64,000 bases of DNA, from NCBI RefSeq assembly GCF_900230255.1, contig NZ_OCNJ01000002.1, positions 1 to 64,000 of the forward strand, read 5' to 3'. The notes below the pieces were generated by a model. It saw nothing but the letters and a program-made list of their open reading frames with translations. It searched no databases and was not told the origin of the DNA. The position numbers and the translations under genes are program-made. Positions 41,616 through 50,218 of this stretch are shown piece by piece (within the stretch, counting starts at the first letter, position 1; each line of letters opens with the position of its first letter). The stretch comes from Caenispirillum bisanense (GTDB lineage: Bacteria; Pseudomonadota; Alphaproteobacteria; Rhodospirillales; Rhodospirillaceae).

Positions 41616-42333
41616 GCTGCAGGAAGTCCTTCAAGCGGTCGCTGGGGGGAGTGTCGATGACCTCGCGCGGCGGCCCGTCCACCGAGATCTTGCCGTGCTC
41701 CATGAAGATCAGCCGGGTGCCGACCTGGCGGGCGAAGGCGATCTCGTGGGTGACGACGACCATGGTCATGCCCTCCTGCGCGAGTTGGCGCATGACCGTC
41801 AGCACCTCCTGCTTCAGTTCCGGGTCGAGGGCGGAGGTCGGTTCGTCGAACAGCATGACCTTGGGCTGGACGGCGAGCGCGCGGGCGATGGCGACGCGCT
41901 GCTGCTGCCCGCCGGACAGTTGCGCCGGATGGTGATGGGCGCGCTCCGCCAGGCCCACCTTCTCCAGGAGGCCGAGCGCCAGCGTCCGGGCTTCGGCTCG
42001 GGACAGTCCGCGCACCTGGCGGGGACCGAAGGCGACGTTCTCCAGCGCCGTCATCTGCGGGAACAGGTTGAACTGCTGGAACACCATGCCCGCCTCCTGC
42101 CGGATGAGGCGGAGCTGGCGCTTGCCGGCCCGCACGCTGATGCCGTCCATGACGAGGTCGCCGCCGGTGATCTGCTCCAGGCCGTTGATGCAGCGCAGGA
42201 GGGTGGACTTGCCGGAGCCCGACGGGCCGATGAGCACGACCACCTCGCCCGTCGCGATCGTCAGGTCGATCTCGTCGAGCACCTTGAGCGGGCCGAAGTG
42301 CTTCGAGGTCTTGCGGAATTCGATGATGTTCAC
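41608..42333 (-). CDS. Polar amino-acid ABC transporter ATPase (241 aa)
   Basis: GlnQ/HisP type. Walker A is GPSGSGKST (about residues 33-41), Q-loop [19 protein letters not shown], signature [15 protein letters not shown], Walker [15 protein letters not shown] and H-loop [10 protein letters not shown]. It energises the permease at 42330. Its ATG overlaps the permease stop (ATGA). Confidence 0.96.
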   Translation of the reverse strand: MNIIEFRKTSKHFGPLKVLDEIDLTIATGEVVVLIGPSGSGKSTLLRCINGLEQITGGDLVMDGISVRAGKRQLRLIRQEAGMVFQQFNLFPQMTALENVAFGPRQVRGLSRAEARTLALGLLEKVGLAERAHHHPAQLSGGQQQRVAIARALAVQPKVMLFDEPTSALDPELKQEVLTVMRQLAQEGMTMVVVTHEIAFARQVGTRLIFMEHGKISVDGPPREVIDTPPSDRLKDFLQHV

Positions 42334-42986
42334 AGGATCCTCATGCGCTTCTCGATGATGCGGAGGCCGACCGTCATGGTGCCGGTGAGCAGCAGGTAGA
42401 TGACCGCGACGGCCGTCCAGATCTCCACGGCGCGGAAGTTGGCGGCCATGATCTCCTGCCCGGTGCGCGTCAGTTCGCCGACGCCGATGACGATGAACAG
42501 CGACGTGTCCTTCAGGCTGACGATGAACTGGTTGCCGAGCGGCGGGATCAGCCGCCGGAAGGCCAGGGGGCCGACGATGTGAAGCAGCACCTTCCAGTGC
42601 GGCAGGCCGATGGCGAGGCCCGCCTCCACCAGACCGCGGGAGATGGACAGGAGGGCGCCGCGGACGATCTCGGCGATGTAGGCGCCGGCGTTGATGGTGA
42701 TGGCCAGGATGGCCGCCGCCATCGGGTCGATGCGCAGGCCCGCCAGCACGGGCATGGCGAAGTACAGGAACATCACCTGCACGACGATTGGCGTGCCGCG
42801 GATCAGTTCGATGTAGCCGAAGGCGACGGCGTTCAGAACCCGTCCGCCGAAGGCGCGCATGAGGCCGCCCGCCGTGCCGATGGCGAGGCCACCGAGCAGG
42901 CCGATGACGGTGATCTTGATGGTGATGGCGGCGCCTTCCGCGAGTTGCGGCAGGAAGGACGGAATGACGGACCAGTCGATCTGCAT
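42330..42986 (-). CDS. Polar amino-acid ABC transporter permease (218 aa)
   Basis: HisM/GlnP type with about five helices. The EAA loop [35 protein letters not shown] docks the ATPase. [24 protein letters not shown] is the typical TM3 region. It is a single permease, so it probably acts as a homodimer. The gene is about 65 nt after the substrate-binding protein gene. Confidence 0.95.
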   Translation of the reverse strand: MQIDWSVIPSFLPQLAEGAAITIKITVIGLLGGLAIGTAGGLMRAFGGRVLNAVAFGYIELIRGTPIVVQVMFLYFAMPVLAGLRIDPMAAAILAITINAGAYIAEIVRGALLSISRGLVEAGLAIGLPHWKVLLHIVGPLAFRRLIPPLGNQFIVSLKDTSLFIVIGVGELTRTGQEIMAANFRAVEIWTAVAVIYLLLTGTMTVGLRIIEKRMRIL

Positions 42987-43051
42987 GACGGGCCTCCTGA
43001 GCTAGGGGCGGAGGGGCGGGCGGGACGGCGGTCCGCCCCGCCCGGCATCGA

Positions 43052-43789
43052 TCAGTTGGCCGGCTTGGCGCCGAACCACTTCTCGTAGATCGCGTCGTAG
43101 CGTCTGTCGGCCTTCAGCGTCGCCAGGGCGGCATTGACCTTGGGCGTCAGCTCGCTGCCCTTGGGGAAGCCGATGCCGTACTGATGCGCCATCATCTGCG
43201 CGCCGACGGCCTTCACCTGCCCGCCGCCGGCCTTGGCGATGTAGTAGAGGACGTTCGGCGTGTCGTGCATGGCGGCGTCGACGCCGCCCGCCCGCAGCTC
43301 GAGGTAGGCATTGTCGATGTTGGGGAACTTGCGCAGCTCGGTGCCGGTGAAGTGCTGCTCCGCGTAGTCGGAGGCCGACGTGCTGGTCTTCACCGCCAGC
43401 GACTTGCCCTTCAGGTCGTCGGGGCCGGCGATGTCGCTGTCGGCGGGCACCATCAGCAGGAAGCCGCTGTCGTAATAGCCGTCGGAGAAGTCGATGACTT
43501 CCTGGCGCTCCGGCTTGATCGTGATGCCGGCCAGCGCGACGTCGACCTGGCCCGTCTGCAGCGCCGGGATGATGCCCGCGAAGTCCATCGGCTGCAGCCG
43601 GTAGGTCACGCCGATCTCCTTGGCGACGGCGTCCCACAGGTCGATGTCGAAGCCGACGTAGGTGTCGCCCTCCTTGAACTCGAAGGGCACGAAGGCGGTG
43701 TCGGTGGCGACGATCAGGTCCTTGGCGGAGGCGGTCGTCGCGGTCACCGCCAGGACGGCGGCGCCGATGAGCGAAAGAATGGTCTTCAT
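43052..43789 (-). CDS. Amino-acid ABC transporter substrate-binding protein (245 aa)
   Basis: Periplasmic type II (GlnH/HisJ) binding protein. Signal peptide [22 protein letters not shown] is cleaved near residue 22. [78 protein letters not shown] and [21 protein letters not shown] are family landmarks. It is first of the operon and faces the aminotransferase gene across the TGCAAA operators. The exact amino acid cannot be told from sequence. Confidence 0.94.
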   Translation of the reverse strand: MKTILSLIGAAVLAVTATTASAKDLIVATDTAFVPFEFKEGDTYVGFDIDLWDAVAKEIGVTYRLQPMDFAGIIPALQTGQVDVALAGITIKPERQEVIDFSDGYYDSGFLLMVPADSDIAGPDDLKGKSLAVKTSTSASDYAEQHFTGTELRKFPNIDNAYLELRAGGVDAAMHDTPNVLYYIAKAGGGQVKAVGAQMMAHQYGIGFPKGSELTPKVNAALATLKADRRYDAIYEKWFGAKPAN

Positions 43790-43849
43790 GGCACTTCCCT
43801 GTTCCGGTGTCGTCTGATTTGGACCGGCTCCTTGCATGACGGCCGATCA

Positions 43850-43924
43850 TGCAAAAAGATTTGCACACGCCGACCAAAGATGCAAATTCTTTGCATAGGC
43901 CGTTCCTGCTGCAAGGAGTTTTGC
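43850..43924. promoter_or_regulatory. Three TGCAAA palindromes, likely RpiR operators
   Basis: Site 1: TGCAAAAAGATTTGCA (43850-43865). Site 2: TGCAAATTCTTTGCA (43881-43895). Site 3: TGCAAGGAGTTTTGC (43910-43924, one mismatch), which covers the ribosome binding site of the aminotransferase gene. Centre distances are about 30 and 29 bp, i.e. three helical turns. They lie between the divergent ABC operon and aminotransferase gene, and the only regulator in the cluster is RpiR-type. Confidence 0.75.
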
Positions 43925-43925
43925 G

Positions 43926-45257
43926 ATGCCCGACCATGTCTTCGGCCGCTCGACGCGCGGCGTTCCCCCAGTCGCCGTGCGGGGCGAGGGGTGCTATCTG
44001 TTCGACGCGGCGGGGAAGCGGTATCTCGACGGCTCCGGCGGGGCGGCCGTGTCCTGCCTCGGCCATTCGGATCCGGACGTCCGCGCGGCGCTGCATCGAC
44101 AACTCGACCGGCTGGCCTTCGCCCACACCGGGTTCTTCACCTCGGAACCCGCCGAGGCGCTCGCCGACGCCCTCGTGGCGGCGGCCCCCGAGGGGATGGA
44201 ACGGGTCTATCTGGTTTCCGGCGGATCGGAGGCCGTCGAGGCCGCCATCAAGCTCGCGCGCCAGTACTTCCTGGAGATCGGGCAGCCGCAGCGCCACCGG
44301 GTCGTCGCGCGGCGCCAGAGCTATCACGGCAACACTCTCGGCGCCCTGGCGGCGGGAGGCAACGCGTGGCGCCGCGCCCAGTTCGCGCCCCTGCTCGTGG
44401 AGACCAGCCACATCGTGCGGTGTTACGCCTACCGCGAGCAGGCGGCGGGCGAGAGCCTGGCGGACTACGGCCGCCGCGCCGCCGACGCGCTGGAGGAGGA
44501 ACTGCTGCGCCTCGGGCCGGACACGGTCATGGCCTTCATCGCCGAGCCGGTGGTCGGCGCCACGGCCGGGGCGGTGCCGGCGGTTCCGGGGTACCTCCCG
44601 CGCATCCGCGAGATCTGCGACCGCTACGGCGTGTTGCTGATCCTCGACGAGGTGATGTGCGGCATGGGCCGCACCGGGCGGATGTTCGCCTGCAAGGAGG
44701 ACGGCGTGGCGCCGGACCTGCTCACCGTCGCCAAGGGACTCGGCGCCGGCTATCAGCCGATCGGCGCGCTGCTGGCGACGGGGCGCGTCTACGAAGCCAT
44801 CGCGAGCGGCAGCGGCTTCTTCCAGCACGGTCACACCTACATGGGCCATCCCATGGCGGCGGCGGCGGCGCTGGCCGTGGTGACGGCGATCCAGGAGCGC
44901 GACCTGCTGGCGCAGGTGCGGCGCCGGGGCGCGCGCCTCGACGCCCGCCTGCGCGAGGTCCTCGGCGACCATCCGCACGTCGGGGACATCCGCGGACGCG
45001 GCCTGTTCCGCGGTATCGAGCTGGTCCGCGACCGGGCGACGAAGGAGCCCTTCGACCCCGCCCTCGGGATCCACCGCCGGATCAAGGCGGCGGCCTTCGC
45101 GGCCGGCCTGATCTGCTATCCCATGGGCGGCACCATCGATGGCCGCAGCGGCGACCACGTGCTGCTGGCGCCGCCCTACATCATCGACGACGGTCAGATC
45201 GACGATCTGGTGGCGATGCTGGCGGCGGCCATCGAGGCGACGTGCCCGGCGGCGTGA
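43926..45257 (+). CDS. Class III PLP-dependent aminotransferase (443 aa)
   Basis: Fold-type I omega-aminotransferase. Seen: YLDGSGGAAVSCLGHSDPDVRAAL, VYLVSGGSEAVEAAIKLARQYF, SYHGNTLGALAAGG, the Asp contact DEVMCGMGRTG and the Schiff-base Lys (K270) in TVAKGLGAGYQPIGA. AAGGAG precedes the ATG. It likely transaminates the amino acid or amine released or imported by the divergent ABC/C45 unit. The substrate (for example beta-alanine, GABA or another omega-amine) is not determinable here. Confidence 0.94.
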   Translation: MPDHVFGRSTRGVPPVAVRGEGCYLFDAAGKRYLDGSGGAAVSCLGHSDPDVRAALHRQLDRLAFAHTGFFTSEPAEALADALVAAAPEGMERVYLVSGGSEAVEAAIKLARQYFLEIGQPQRHRVVARRQSYHGNTLGALAAGGNAWRRAQFAPLLVETSHIVRCYAYREQAAGESLADYGRRAADALEEELLRLGPDTVMAFIAEPVVGATAGAVPAVPGYLPRIREICDRYGVLLILDEVMCGMGRTGRMFACKEDGVAPDLLTVAKGLGAGYQPIGALLATGRVYEAIASGSGFFQHGHTYMGHPMAAAAALAVVTAIQERDLLAQVRRRGARLDARLREVLGDHPHVGDIRGRGLFRGIELVRDRATKEPFDPALGIHRRIKAAAFAAGLICYPMGGTIDGRSGDHVLLAPPYIIDDGQIDDLVAMLAAAIEATCPAA

Positions 45258-45259
45258 CG

Positions 45260-45600
45260 GCACTTGTCGAACAGGCATAGGCTGCTGCCGTCCCAGGCCA
45301 GGATCTTGACCATGTCCAGCCGCTTCGAGCGGAAAATGAGGAGGTCGCCGCAAAAGGGATGGCACCGCAGGGCTTCCTGTACGACTGCCACTGGACGGTC
45401 GAACCCATTGCGGAAGTCACCGGTTTCGGACCGAGTACCACCTTCACGCCCGTCGGCGGCGCGATCACCGCAGCCTCCACAAAACATCAACGCTGGCGAC
45501 CAGCAGGGCCGGATCGACGTCGGCTGAAAGCACGGCGTGCCCGTCATCGACCACCACGTCGATTCGACCCGGTCGGCGAGCATCGGGCTGCTGCGGACGC
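45260..45600 (-). mobile_element. Decayed IS66-family remnant (tnpA end and frameshifted tnpB)
   Basis: Minus strand: a TnpA-like C-terminus, RIDVVVDDGHAVLSADVDPALLVASVDVLWRLR ending in TGA, overlaps a GTG beginning IAPPTGVKVVLGPKPV (TnpB N-terminus). After a frameshift the reading continues FDRPVAVVQEALRCHPFCGDLLIFRSKRLDMVKILAWDGSSLCLFDKC, the IS66 TnpB signature, and breaks at the aminotransferase stop. No intact gene or end repeats remain; tnpC is absent. Confidence 0.75.
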
Positions 45601-45626
45601 GTCGCCGGTATCGGTGAAGGAGAGCT

Positions 45627-45999
45627 TCAGTCAGAAGTAACAGGAACCTGCGGCCCGGACGGCGGAAGCCTTCTCCACTGGCTGCGCGAGTCCAGTCCGG
45701 CCGCCTTCACGGCCGCCTGGATCTGTCGGCGACGGTCGGCGGCATCCCTGGCCGGCAGGGAGCGCAAGCTTTTCGGCCTCCATGGCTGTCGGCAGCGGTG
45801 CCAGCGTGGCCGAGGCGACGAGCAGGCGCCGTTCCGGGAAGCGCTTGCGCAGGGCGGCCACCGTGGCGGCCAGATCACTGGCGGCCTGCACCACCGGTGC
45901 CATGGTCTCGCGGCGCAGAGCGAACGCCATCGGCAGGGTGTCAGCGATCACCAGCGGGCGGCGGTCCTTCCCACCGAGCCAGCCGCCGAGGACGTGCAT
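45627..45999 (-). pseudogene. Toprim-like protein fragment, frameshifted
   Basis: WLGGKDRRPLVIADTLPMAFALRRETMAPVVQAASDLAATVAALRKRFPERRLLVASAT resembles the Toprim segment of plasmid-type DNA primases (usually VIAEGLATA...AFDAGNL...ALR..P...I.AAD). After about 45780 the plausible continuation (ARDAADRRRQIQAAVKAAGLD) is in another frame, ending at a TGA at 45627-45629. It is probably a broken plasmid gene; assignment to this family is by pattern only. Confidence 0.45.
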
Positions 46000-46039
46000 C
46001 AGAGCCTTTGGCGTCTCGGCCGGCAGGTCATCTAGCGCG

Positions 46040-46354
46040 CTAGCGCTGGCGGCCTTCTGCGACCAACTGGACGTGCCGCTCGGCGGAGCCGAGTTCGGCG
46101 ATGGCGGCGGCCAAGCTGTCGGCCATGCCCTTGCTGTTGGCGTATTCGGCGAGGTCGTTTTCCAGGAAGCACCGTTCGACGGCGAGGATGAGGTCGATGT
46201 CGCTGCTCTTGCCGACCTCGCGGACCAGCTGGTTCATGCCGAGGCGGACCTTGCCTCGTTCCTTGGCCTCCGGGGTCTTGTTCACCTCCGAGGTCAGGAC
46301 CTTCTCGCGCAGGAAGGCGCGGTCAAACTTCTCGATCAAGCCAGTCTTCGCCAT
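46040..46354 (-). CDS. Hypothetical plasmid-type protein (104 aa)
   Basis: MAKTGLIEKFDRAFLREKVLTSEVNKTPEAKERGKVRLGMNQLVREVGKSSDIDLILAVERCFLENDLAEYANSKGMADSLAAAIAELGS is a helix-rich soluble protein with no break. The start overlaps the upstream 82-aa gene by 32 nt. I do not recognise a characterised family. It sits among decayed plasmid-like genes but looks intact. Confidence 0.55.
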   Translation of the reverse strand: MAKTGLIEKFDRAFLREKVLTSEVNKTPEAKERGKVRLGMNQLVREVGKSSDIDLILAVERCFLENDLAEYANSKGMADSLAAAIAELGSAERHVQLVAEGRQR

Positions 46355-46571
46355 AAGCCGTTTCCGTTCTCAATCCCTTGGCGCGGATCCACTCGGCGCC
46401 GTTCACGCGCTTGGCCGCCAGCAGGGCCGGGGCCGGCACTTCGGCCAGCGTCAGCCATTCCCAGGCCGCGCGTTCGTCGCCGGCGTCGTCGGCGGCGGCG
46501 GATTCCGCGGCATAGAGGGCGTTCTGCGACAGGCCGAGCTTGCGCTCGTCGCTCAGGTAGCTCTTCGGCAT
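46323..46571 (-). CDS. Hypothetical plasmid-type protein (82 aa)
   Basis: GGGAG precedes the ATG at 46571. The sequence (MPKSYLSDERKLGLSQNALYAAESAAADD, then LAAKRVNGAEWIRAKGLRTE, AYGEDWLDREV) is Ala/Glu-rich and soluble. I do not recognise the family. Together with the 104-aa gene it forms a small overlapping pair that has stayed open while flanking genes decayed. Confidence 0.55.
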   Translation of the reverse strand: MPKSYLSDERKLGLSQNALYAAESAAADDAGDERAAWEWLTLAEVPAPALLAAKRVNGAEWIRAKGLRTETAYGEDWLDREV

Positions 46572-46654
46572 GGTGGGTCTCCCATGGTGTGGTGTCCTTC
46601 GCTGGTGAGCTTAGGCGCCGGGACGGCGGGCGTCAGGGGTCAATTGCCAGGTGT

Positions 46655-47190
46655 TCAAGGCAGGTCCGGTCGGAACCGCAGCCCCGGCCGGTGACTGCGT
46701 CGCATCGCCATGCCGGCGGCCCGGGCAGGTGCCTTCTTGCGGCGCAGTGCCTGGCGCGGCGGCTCCTTCTCTTGCTCCTCCGCCAGCTCGACCGCCGGCT
46801 TCAGCGGCGCGCGGGCCAGCGCCGCGTCGACCACCTGCTGGATGACGGTATGCGCAGCCTCCTTGCCCCGCTCGGCCACCAGGTCGTTGAAGTCGGTGCG
46901 GCCCTTGGCCTTCTCGGCCTCGGTGAGCGGCGGGCGCCCACCAGCTCGGCGGCGGCGGTCGCCCGGTCGATGCCGGTGTTGGGCTTGTTCCTGGCTTCCA
47001 GGTGGTGGTCGTCGGCGGCGGCGAATGCGTGCCGCAGCGTGCAGCCCTCGGCGGTCTCTTCCAAGGGCAGGTCTCCTTGATGGGGAAGACCTGCTCGGGA
47101 TGGTTCTCGCAGCCCCCCACCTCCACCAGAATACCGCAGCCCGCCGGCGAGCAATCGCGGCGGGCTTCGTGCATTCCGGCCTCGTTCCGT
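46655..47190 (-). pseudogene. Frameshifted C-terminal part of a Toprim/plasmid primase-like protein
   Basis: Readable in three frames in order: EVGGCENHPEQVFPIKETCP (about 47130), then FAAADDHHLEARNKPNTGIDRATAAAELVG (about 46990), then PPLTEAEKAKGRTDFNDLVAERGKEAAHTV (about 46930) to a stop at 46655. ADDHHLE...NPG and RTDFNDL are the Toprim acidic motifs of TraC/ArdC-type primases. At least two frameshifts and the lost N-terminus mark it as dead. Confidence 0.6.
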
Positions 47191-47263
47191 CGTCGGCCCT
47201 GATGGTCCCTTGCACAGGATCGGCGGATCGGGCGGTGCGCGACGCCGCCATCGGTCGGCCGCT

Positions 47264-48322
47264 TCAGGCGGGCCACACCAACTCGAAGACCGATCCCCCG
47301 CCACCCGATGCACGACACGTCGCGTTGCCTCCGTGCGCCCGCGCGACCGCCTTCACCACGGCCAGACCCAAGCCGCTGCCCCGACCGGATCGGTCGTCCT
47401 GACCGCGATGGAATGCCTCGAACACGCGCTCGGTGAAGCCGTCGGGAATGCCCGGCCCGGCGTCCTCGACCTGAAGGTGAGCCATGCCGTCGCTTTCGAA
47501 CGAGCGGACGCGCAACGGGCCGGGGGTCGCGTGGTGGACGGCGTTGTCCAGCAACGCCAACAGGGCCTGCCGCATCCGCACCGGATCGCAGATCGCTTCG
47601 AACTCGCTCAGGTCCAGGGAAAGCGTGAACCCCGCCGCGCGCAAGGTCGGTTCGAAGGCATTCACGGTGGACCGGATCTCGGCGGCGAGGTCGCACTGCT
47701 CCAACTGAACCGTCAGGCGGCCGCTTTCGTCCAGGCCGAGGACGCGGAGATCCTCGACCAGGCGGGACAGGCCCTCCACTTGGCTCAGCAGTCCCGAAAA
47801 CAGTTCCGGGCTCGGCTGGAACACCCCCTCTGCCAGCCCCTGAAGGCGGCCGCGCAGCACCGTCACCGGGGTTCGCAGTTCATGGGCGATCGCGGCGTTC
47901 CAGAAGGCGCGGTCGCGAGCCATGCGCTCCAGACGTTCGGCGAGATCGTTGAAGTCGGAGACGAGGCGCGTCGCTTCGCCCATCGACCGGTCGTCGGCGG
48001 TCGCACGGGCGGACAGGTCGCCTTCGGCCACCCGCCGCAGGTTGTCGGCAACGGAGTTGAGGGGCGTCAGGATCCGCTGGGCCAACTTGACAGCGATACC
48101 CGCCGCCAGCCCCAGGGCCGCGAGCATGGTCGCGGCCATCCAGGTGAGTTCCACCGGCGCAGGGTAGAGATCGTCGGAAATGCTGTCCGGGTAATAGGTC
48201 AGGAATACCGCGTAGAACACATAGGACCCGCAGATCACCAGCAGGGCCACGGCGAAGGCCAGAACCGTCATCGACAGGACGATCTGGCGGCGCAGGCCGG
48301 ACCTCCGTTCGCGCTCCGACAT
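47264..48322 (-). CDS. Sensor histidine kinase, BaeS/SmeS-like (352 aa)
   Basis: Two TM segments: IVLSMTVLAFAVALLVICGSYVFYAVF and ELTWMAATMLAALGLAAGIAVKLA, with only about 35 periplasmic residues between. HAMP: QRILTPLNSVADNLRRVAEGDLSA. H-box: AIAHELRTPVTVLRGRLQGLAEG (phospho-His). N-box: LLALLDNAVHHA; G-boxes: EDAGPGIP and GSGLGLAVVKAV. The small sensor region suits signals in or near the membrane. It starts 5 nt after the response regulator stop. Confidence 0.95.
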   Translation of the reverse strand: MSERERRSGLRRQIVLSMTVLAFAVALLVICGSYVFYAVFLTYYPDSISDDLYPAPVELTWMAATMLAALGLAAGIAVKLAQRILTPLNSVADNLRRVAEGDLSARATADDRSMGEATRLVSDFNDLAERLERMARDRAFWNAAIAHELRTPVTVLRGRLQGLAEGVFQPSPELFSGLLSQVEGLSRLVEDLRVLGLDESGRLTVQLEQCDLAAEIRSTVNAFEPTLRAAGFTLSLDLSEFEAICDPVRMRQALLALLDNAVHHATPGPLRVRSFESDGMAHLQVEDAGPGIPDGFTERVFEAFHRGQDDRSGRGSGLGLAVVKAVARAHGGNATCRASGGGGSVFELVWPA

Positions 48323-48327
48323 CGCCG

Positions 48328-49077
48328 TCACGCTCCGCCCAGCCGATACCCGACGCCCCGCACATTGGCGGGCACGCCCGTCACCCCCTGCGCTTCCAGC
48401 TTCTTGCGCAGCTTGCTCAGGTGGCTGTCGACGGTGCGTTCCAGCGCCTCGCCCTCCGGCAGGCAGGTCTCGAGAAGCTCGCTCCGGCTGAACACCCGTT
48501 TCGGCGTTCGGGCCAGTCGAGCCAACAGGCGGAATTCGGTCAGCGTCAGGTCGAGCACCGTTTCCCGCCCGTCCTCGCCCTCCACCAGGGCCTGATGCCC
48601 CTCCAGGTCGACCGCCAGGGCGCCGAAGCGGAGAACGCGGCGCGATGCGGCCCGGCCCTGGCCGCTTGTCCGCCGCAGCACGGCCTTCACCCGCGCGACG
48701 ACCTCCGCCGGATTGAACGGCTTGACGACGTAGTCGTCGGCGCCGATGCGCAGCCCCATCAGCTTGTCGATGTCCTGATCCAGGGCGGTCAGCATGATGA
48801 CGGGGGTATCGCCGCGATGGCGCACCTCCGCCAGCACCTGCCAGCCGTCCAGGCGTGGCATCTGCACGTCCAGCAACAGCAGGTCGGGGTTCAGCGACAG
48901 GTGAAGGTCCAGGGCGCGCCGTCCGTCCTCGGCCCTGACGACGCGCGTGCCCGCCCGCTCCAGATAGGCGGTCAAGATGTCGGCGATGTCGGGGTCGTCC
49001 TCGGCGACCAGAACCAGCGCTTGCTCTTCCACCGTCCTCGTCGGTCCTTTTTTCTCGTCTCCATCGTATCTCCACAT
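48328..49077 (-). CDS. OmpR-family response regulator, BaeR/SmeR-like (249 aa)
   Basis: Receiver: VLVAEDDPDIADILTAYLERAG, phospho-Asp in LLLLDVQMPRLDGW, TALDQD, and Lys in DDYVVKPFNP. Winged-helix output: LTEFRLLARLARTPKRVFSRSELLETCLPEGEALERTVDSHLSKLRKKLE and VRGVGYRLG. The ATG at 49077 is used, although a GTG at about 49034 is possible. It is divergent from the RND pump, which it probably activates. Confidence 0.95.
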   Translation of the reverse strand: MWRYDGDEKKGPTRTVEEQALVLVAEDDPDIADILTAYLERAGTRVVRAEDGRRALDLHLSLNPDLLLLDVQMPRLDGWQVLAEVRHRGDTPVIMLTALDQDIDKLMGLRIGADDYVVKPFNPAEVVARVKAVLRRTSGQGRAASRRVLRFGALAVDLEGHQALVEGEDGRETVLDLTLTEFRLLARLARTPKRVFSRSELLETCLPEGEALERTVDSHLSKLRKKLEAQGVTGVPANVRGVGYRLGGA

Positions 49078-49169
49078 ACCCTCGGCTCGATCGCAACCGC
49101 TGTCTGCGACCAAGGCGTCGGATGGCCGGCGCCGATCGCCGCGCCTTCGACCACAAGGTTGGAGTGACC

Positions 49170-50216
49170 ATGAAGCGGACAGTCTTTCTTGCGGCGGCGG
49201 TGCTGGGCACGGCCGCCTACGCGGGGATCGCGTTTTCGGACGACGGGCCGGACACCGTGGAGCGCGCCGCGCCGACCGGGGTCCTAAGCGTCAGCGTCAC
49301 AACACCCCGCGAAGAGCGGGTGGTCGAGCGCCTCGGCGTGATCGGAACGCTGGTCCCGCGCGAGGAGGTCACGGTGATGCCCGAGGTCGCTAACGCCCGC
49401 ATCCTGAGCGTATCGGCCGAGGTGGGCGACCGCGTCCGCAAGGGCGACACGCTGGCGGTGCTCGATCCCGCCAACGCGCGGTTGCTGGTCGCCCAGATGG
49501 AGGCGGACTACGCCAGGGTCCGCGACGAGTTCGCCCGCGTCGACTCCATCAAGGACACCGGGGCCGTCAGCAAGGGCCTCGTCACCGAAAAGAAGAACGC
49601 CGTGGACGCGGTCGCCGCCAAGCTGGAGGAGGCGCGCCTCGCCGAGCGGCGCACCGTCGTCACGGCGCCCGAGAGCGGCATCGTGTTCGACCGTCGCGCC
49701 ACGGTCGGGGCACTGGCCAACCCCGGCGAGGCGCTGTTCCGCATCGCCCGCGATGGCGAAATCGAGGCGGAACTGCGGGTGCCGGAGGGCTCTGCGAGTC
49801 GCGTGTCGCCGCTGGCGCCCGTCAGCCTGTCGATCGCCGGGATGCCGGACCCTTTGTCGGGGACGGTGCGCTTGGTGTCGCCGCGCATCGACGCGGCCGA
49901 CCGCGCCGCTCCGGTCCGCGTATCGATCCCCGGCGGGGAGGGGCTGAAGGTCGGCGGCTACGTCCATGGCGACATCGCGTTGACCGCGGTGACGGCCCTG
50001 GCCGTACCGATGACGGCCATCCAGCGGGACGCCGCCGGTGCCTTCGTGTGGACGGTCGAGACCGAAGGCCGCATCGCGCGCCAGGCCGTCACCCTGCTCG
50101 TGCAGAAGGATGACGTCGCCCTCGTTGCGGGGGTGACGGCCGCGGTGCGCGTCGTCGCCAGGGCGGGGTCGCTCGTCCGGGCGGGCGACACCGTGACGCC
50201 CGTGGAGGCCCGCTGA
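49170..50216 (+). CDS. RND efflux periplasmic adaptor (MFP), 348 aa
   Basis: N-terminal signal/anchor MKRTVFLAAAVLGTAAYAGIA; GTLVPREEVTVMPEVANARILSVSAEVGDRVRKGDTLAVLD is the lipoyl half-motif, an alpha-hairpin follows (ARVRDEFARVDSIKDTGAVSKGLVTEKKNAVD), then PESGIVFDRRATVGALANPGEALFRIARDGEIEAELRVPE. It bridges the RND pump and OMF channel. GGAGTGACC precedes the ATG. Confidence 0.95.
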   Translation: MKRTVFLAAAVLGTAAYAGIAFSDDGPDTVERAAPTGVLSVSVTTPREERVVERLGVIGTLVPREEVTVMPEVANARILSVSAEVGDRVRKGDTLAVLDPANARLLVAQMEADYARVRDEFARVDSIKDTGAVSKGLVTEKKNAVDAVAAKLEEARLAERRTVVTAPESGIVFDRRATVGALANPGEALFRIARDGEIEAELRVPEGSASRVSPLAPVSLSIAGMPDPLSGTVRLVSPRIDAADRAAPVRVSIPGGEGLKVGGYVHGDIALTAVTALAVPMTAIQRDAAGAFVWTVETEGRIARQAVTLLVQKDDVALVAGVTAAVRVVARAGSLVRAGDTVTPVEAR

Positions 50217-50218
50217 TC

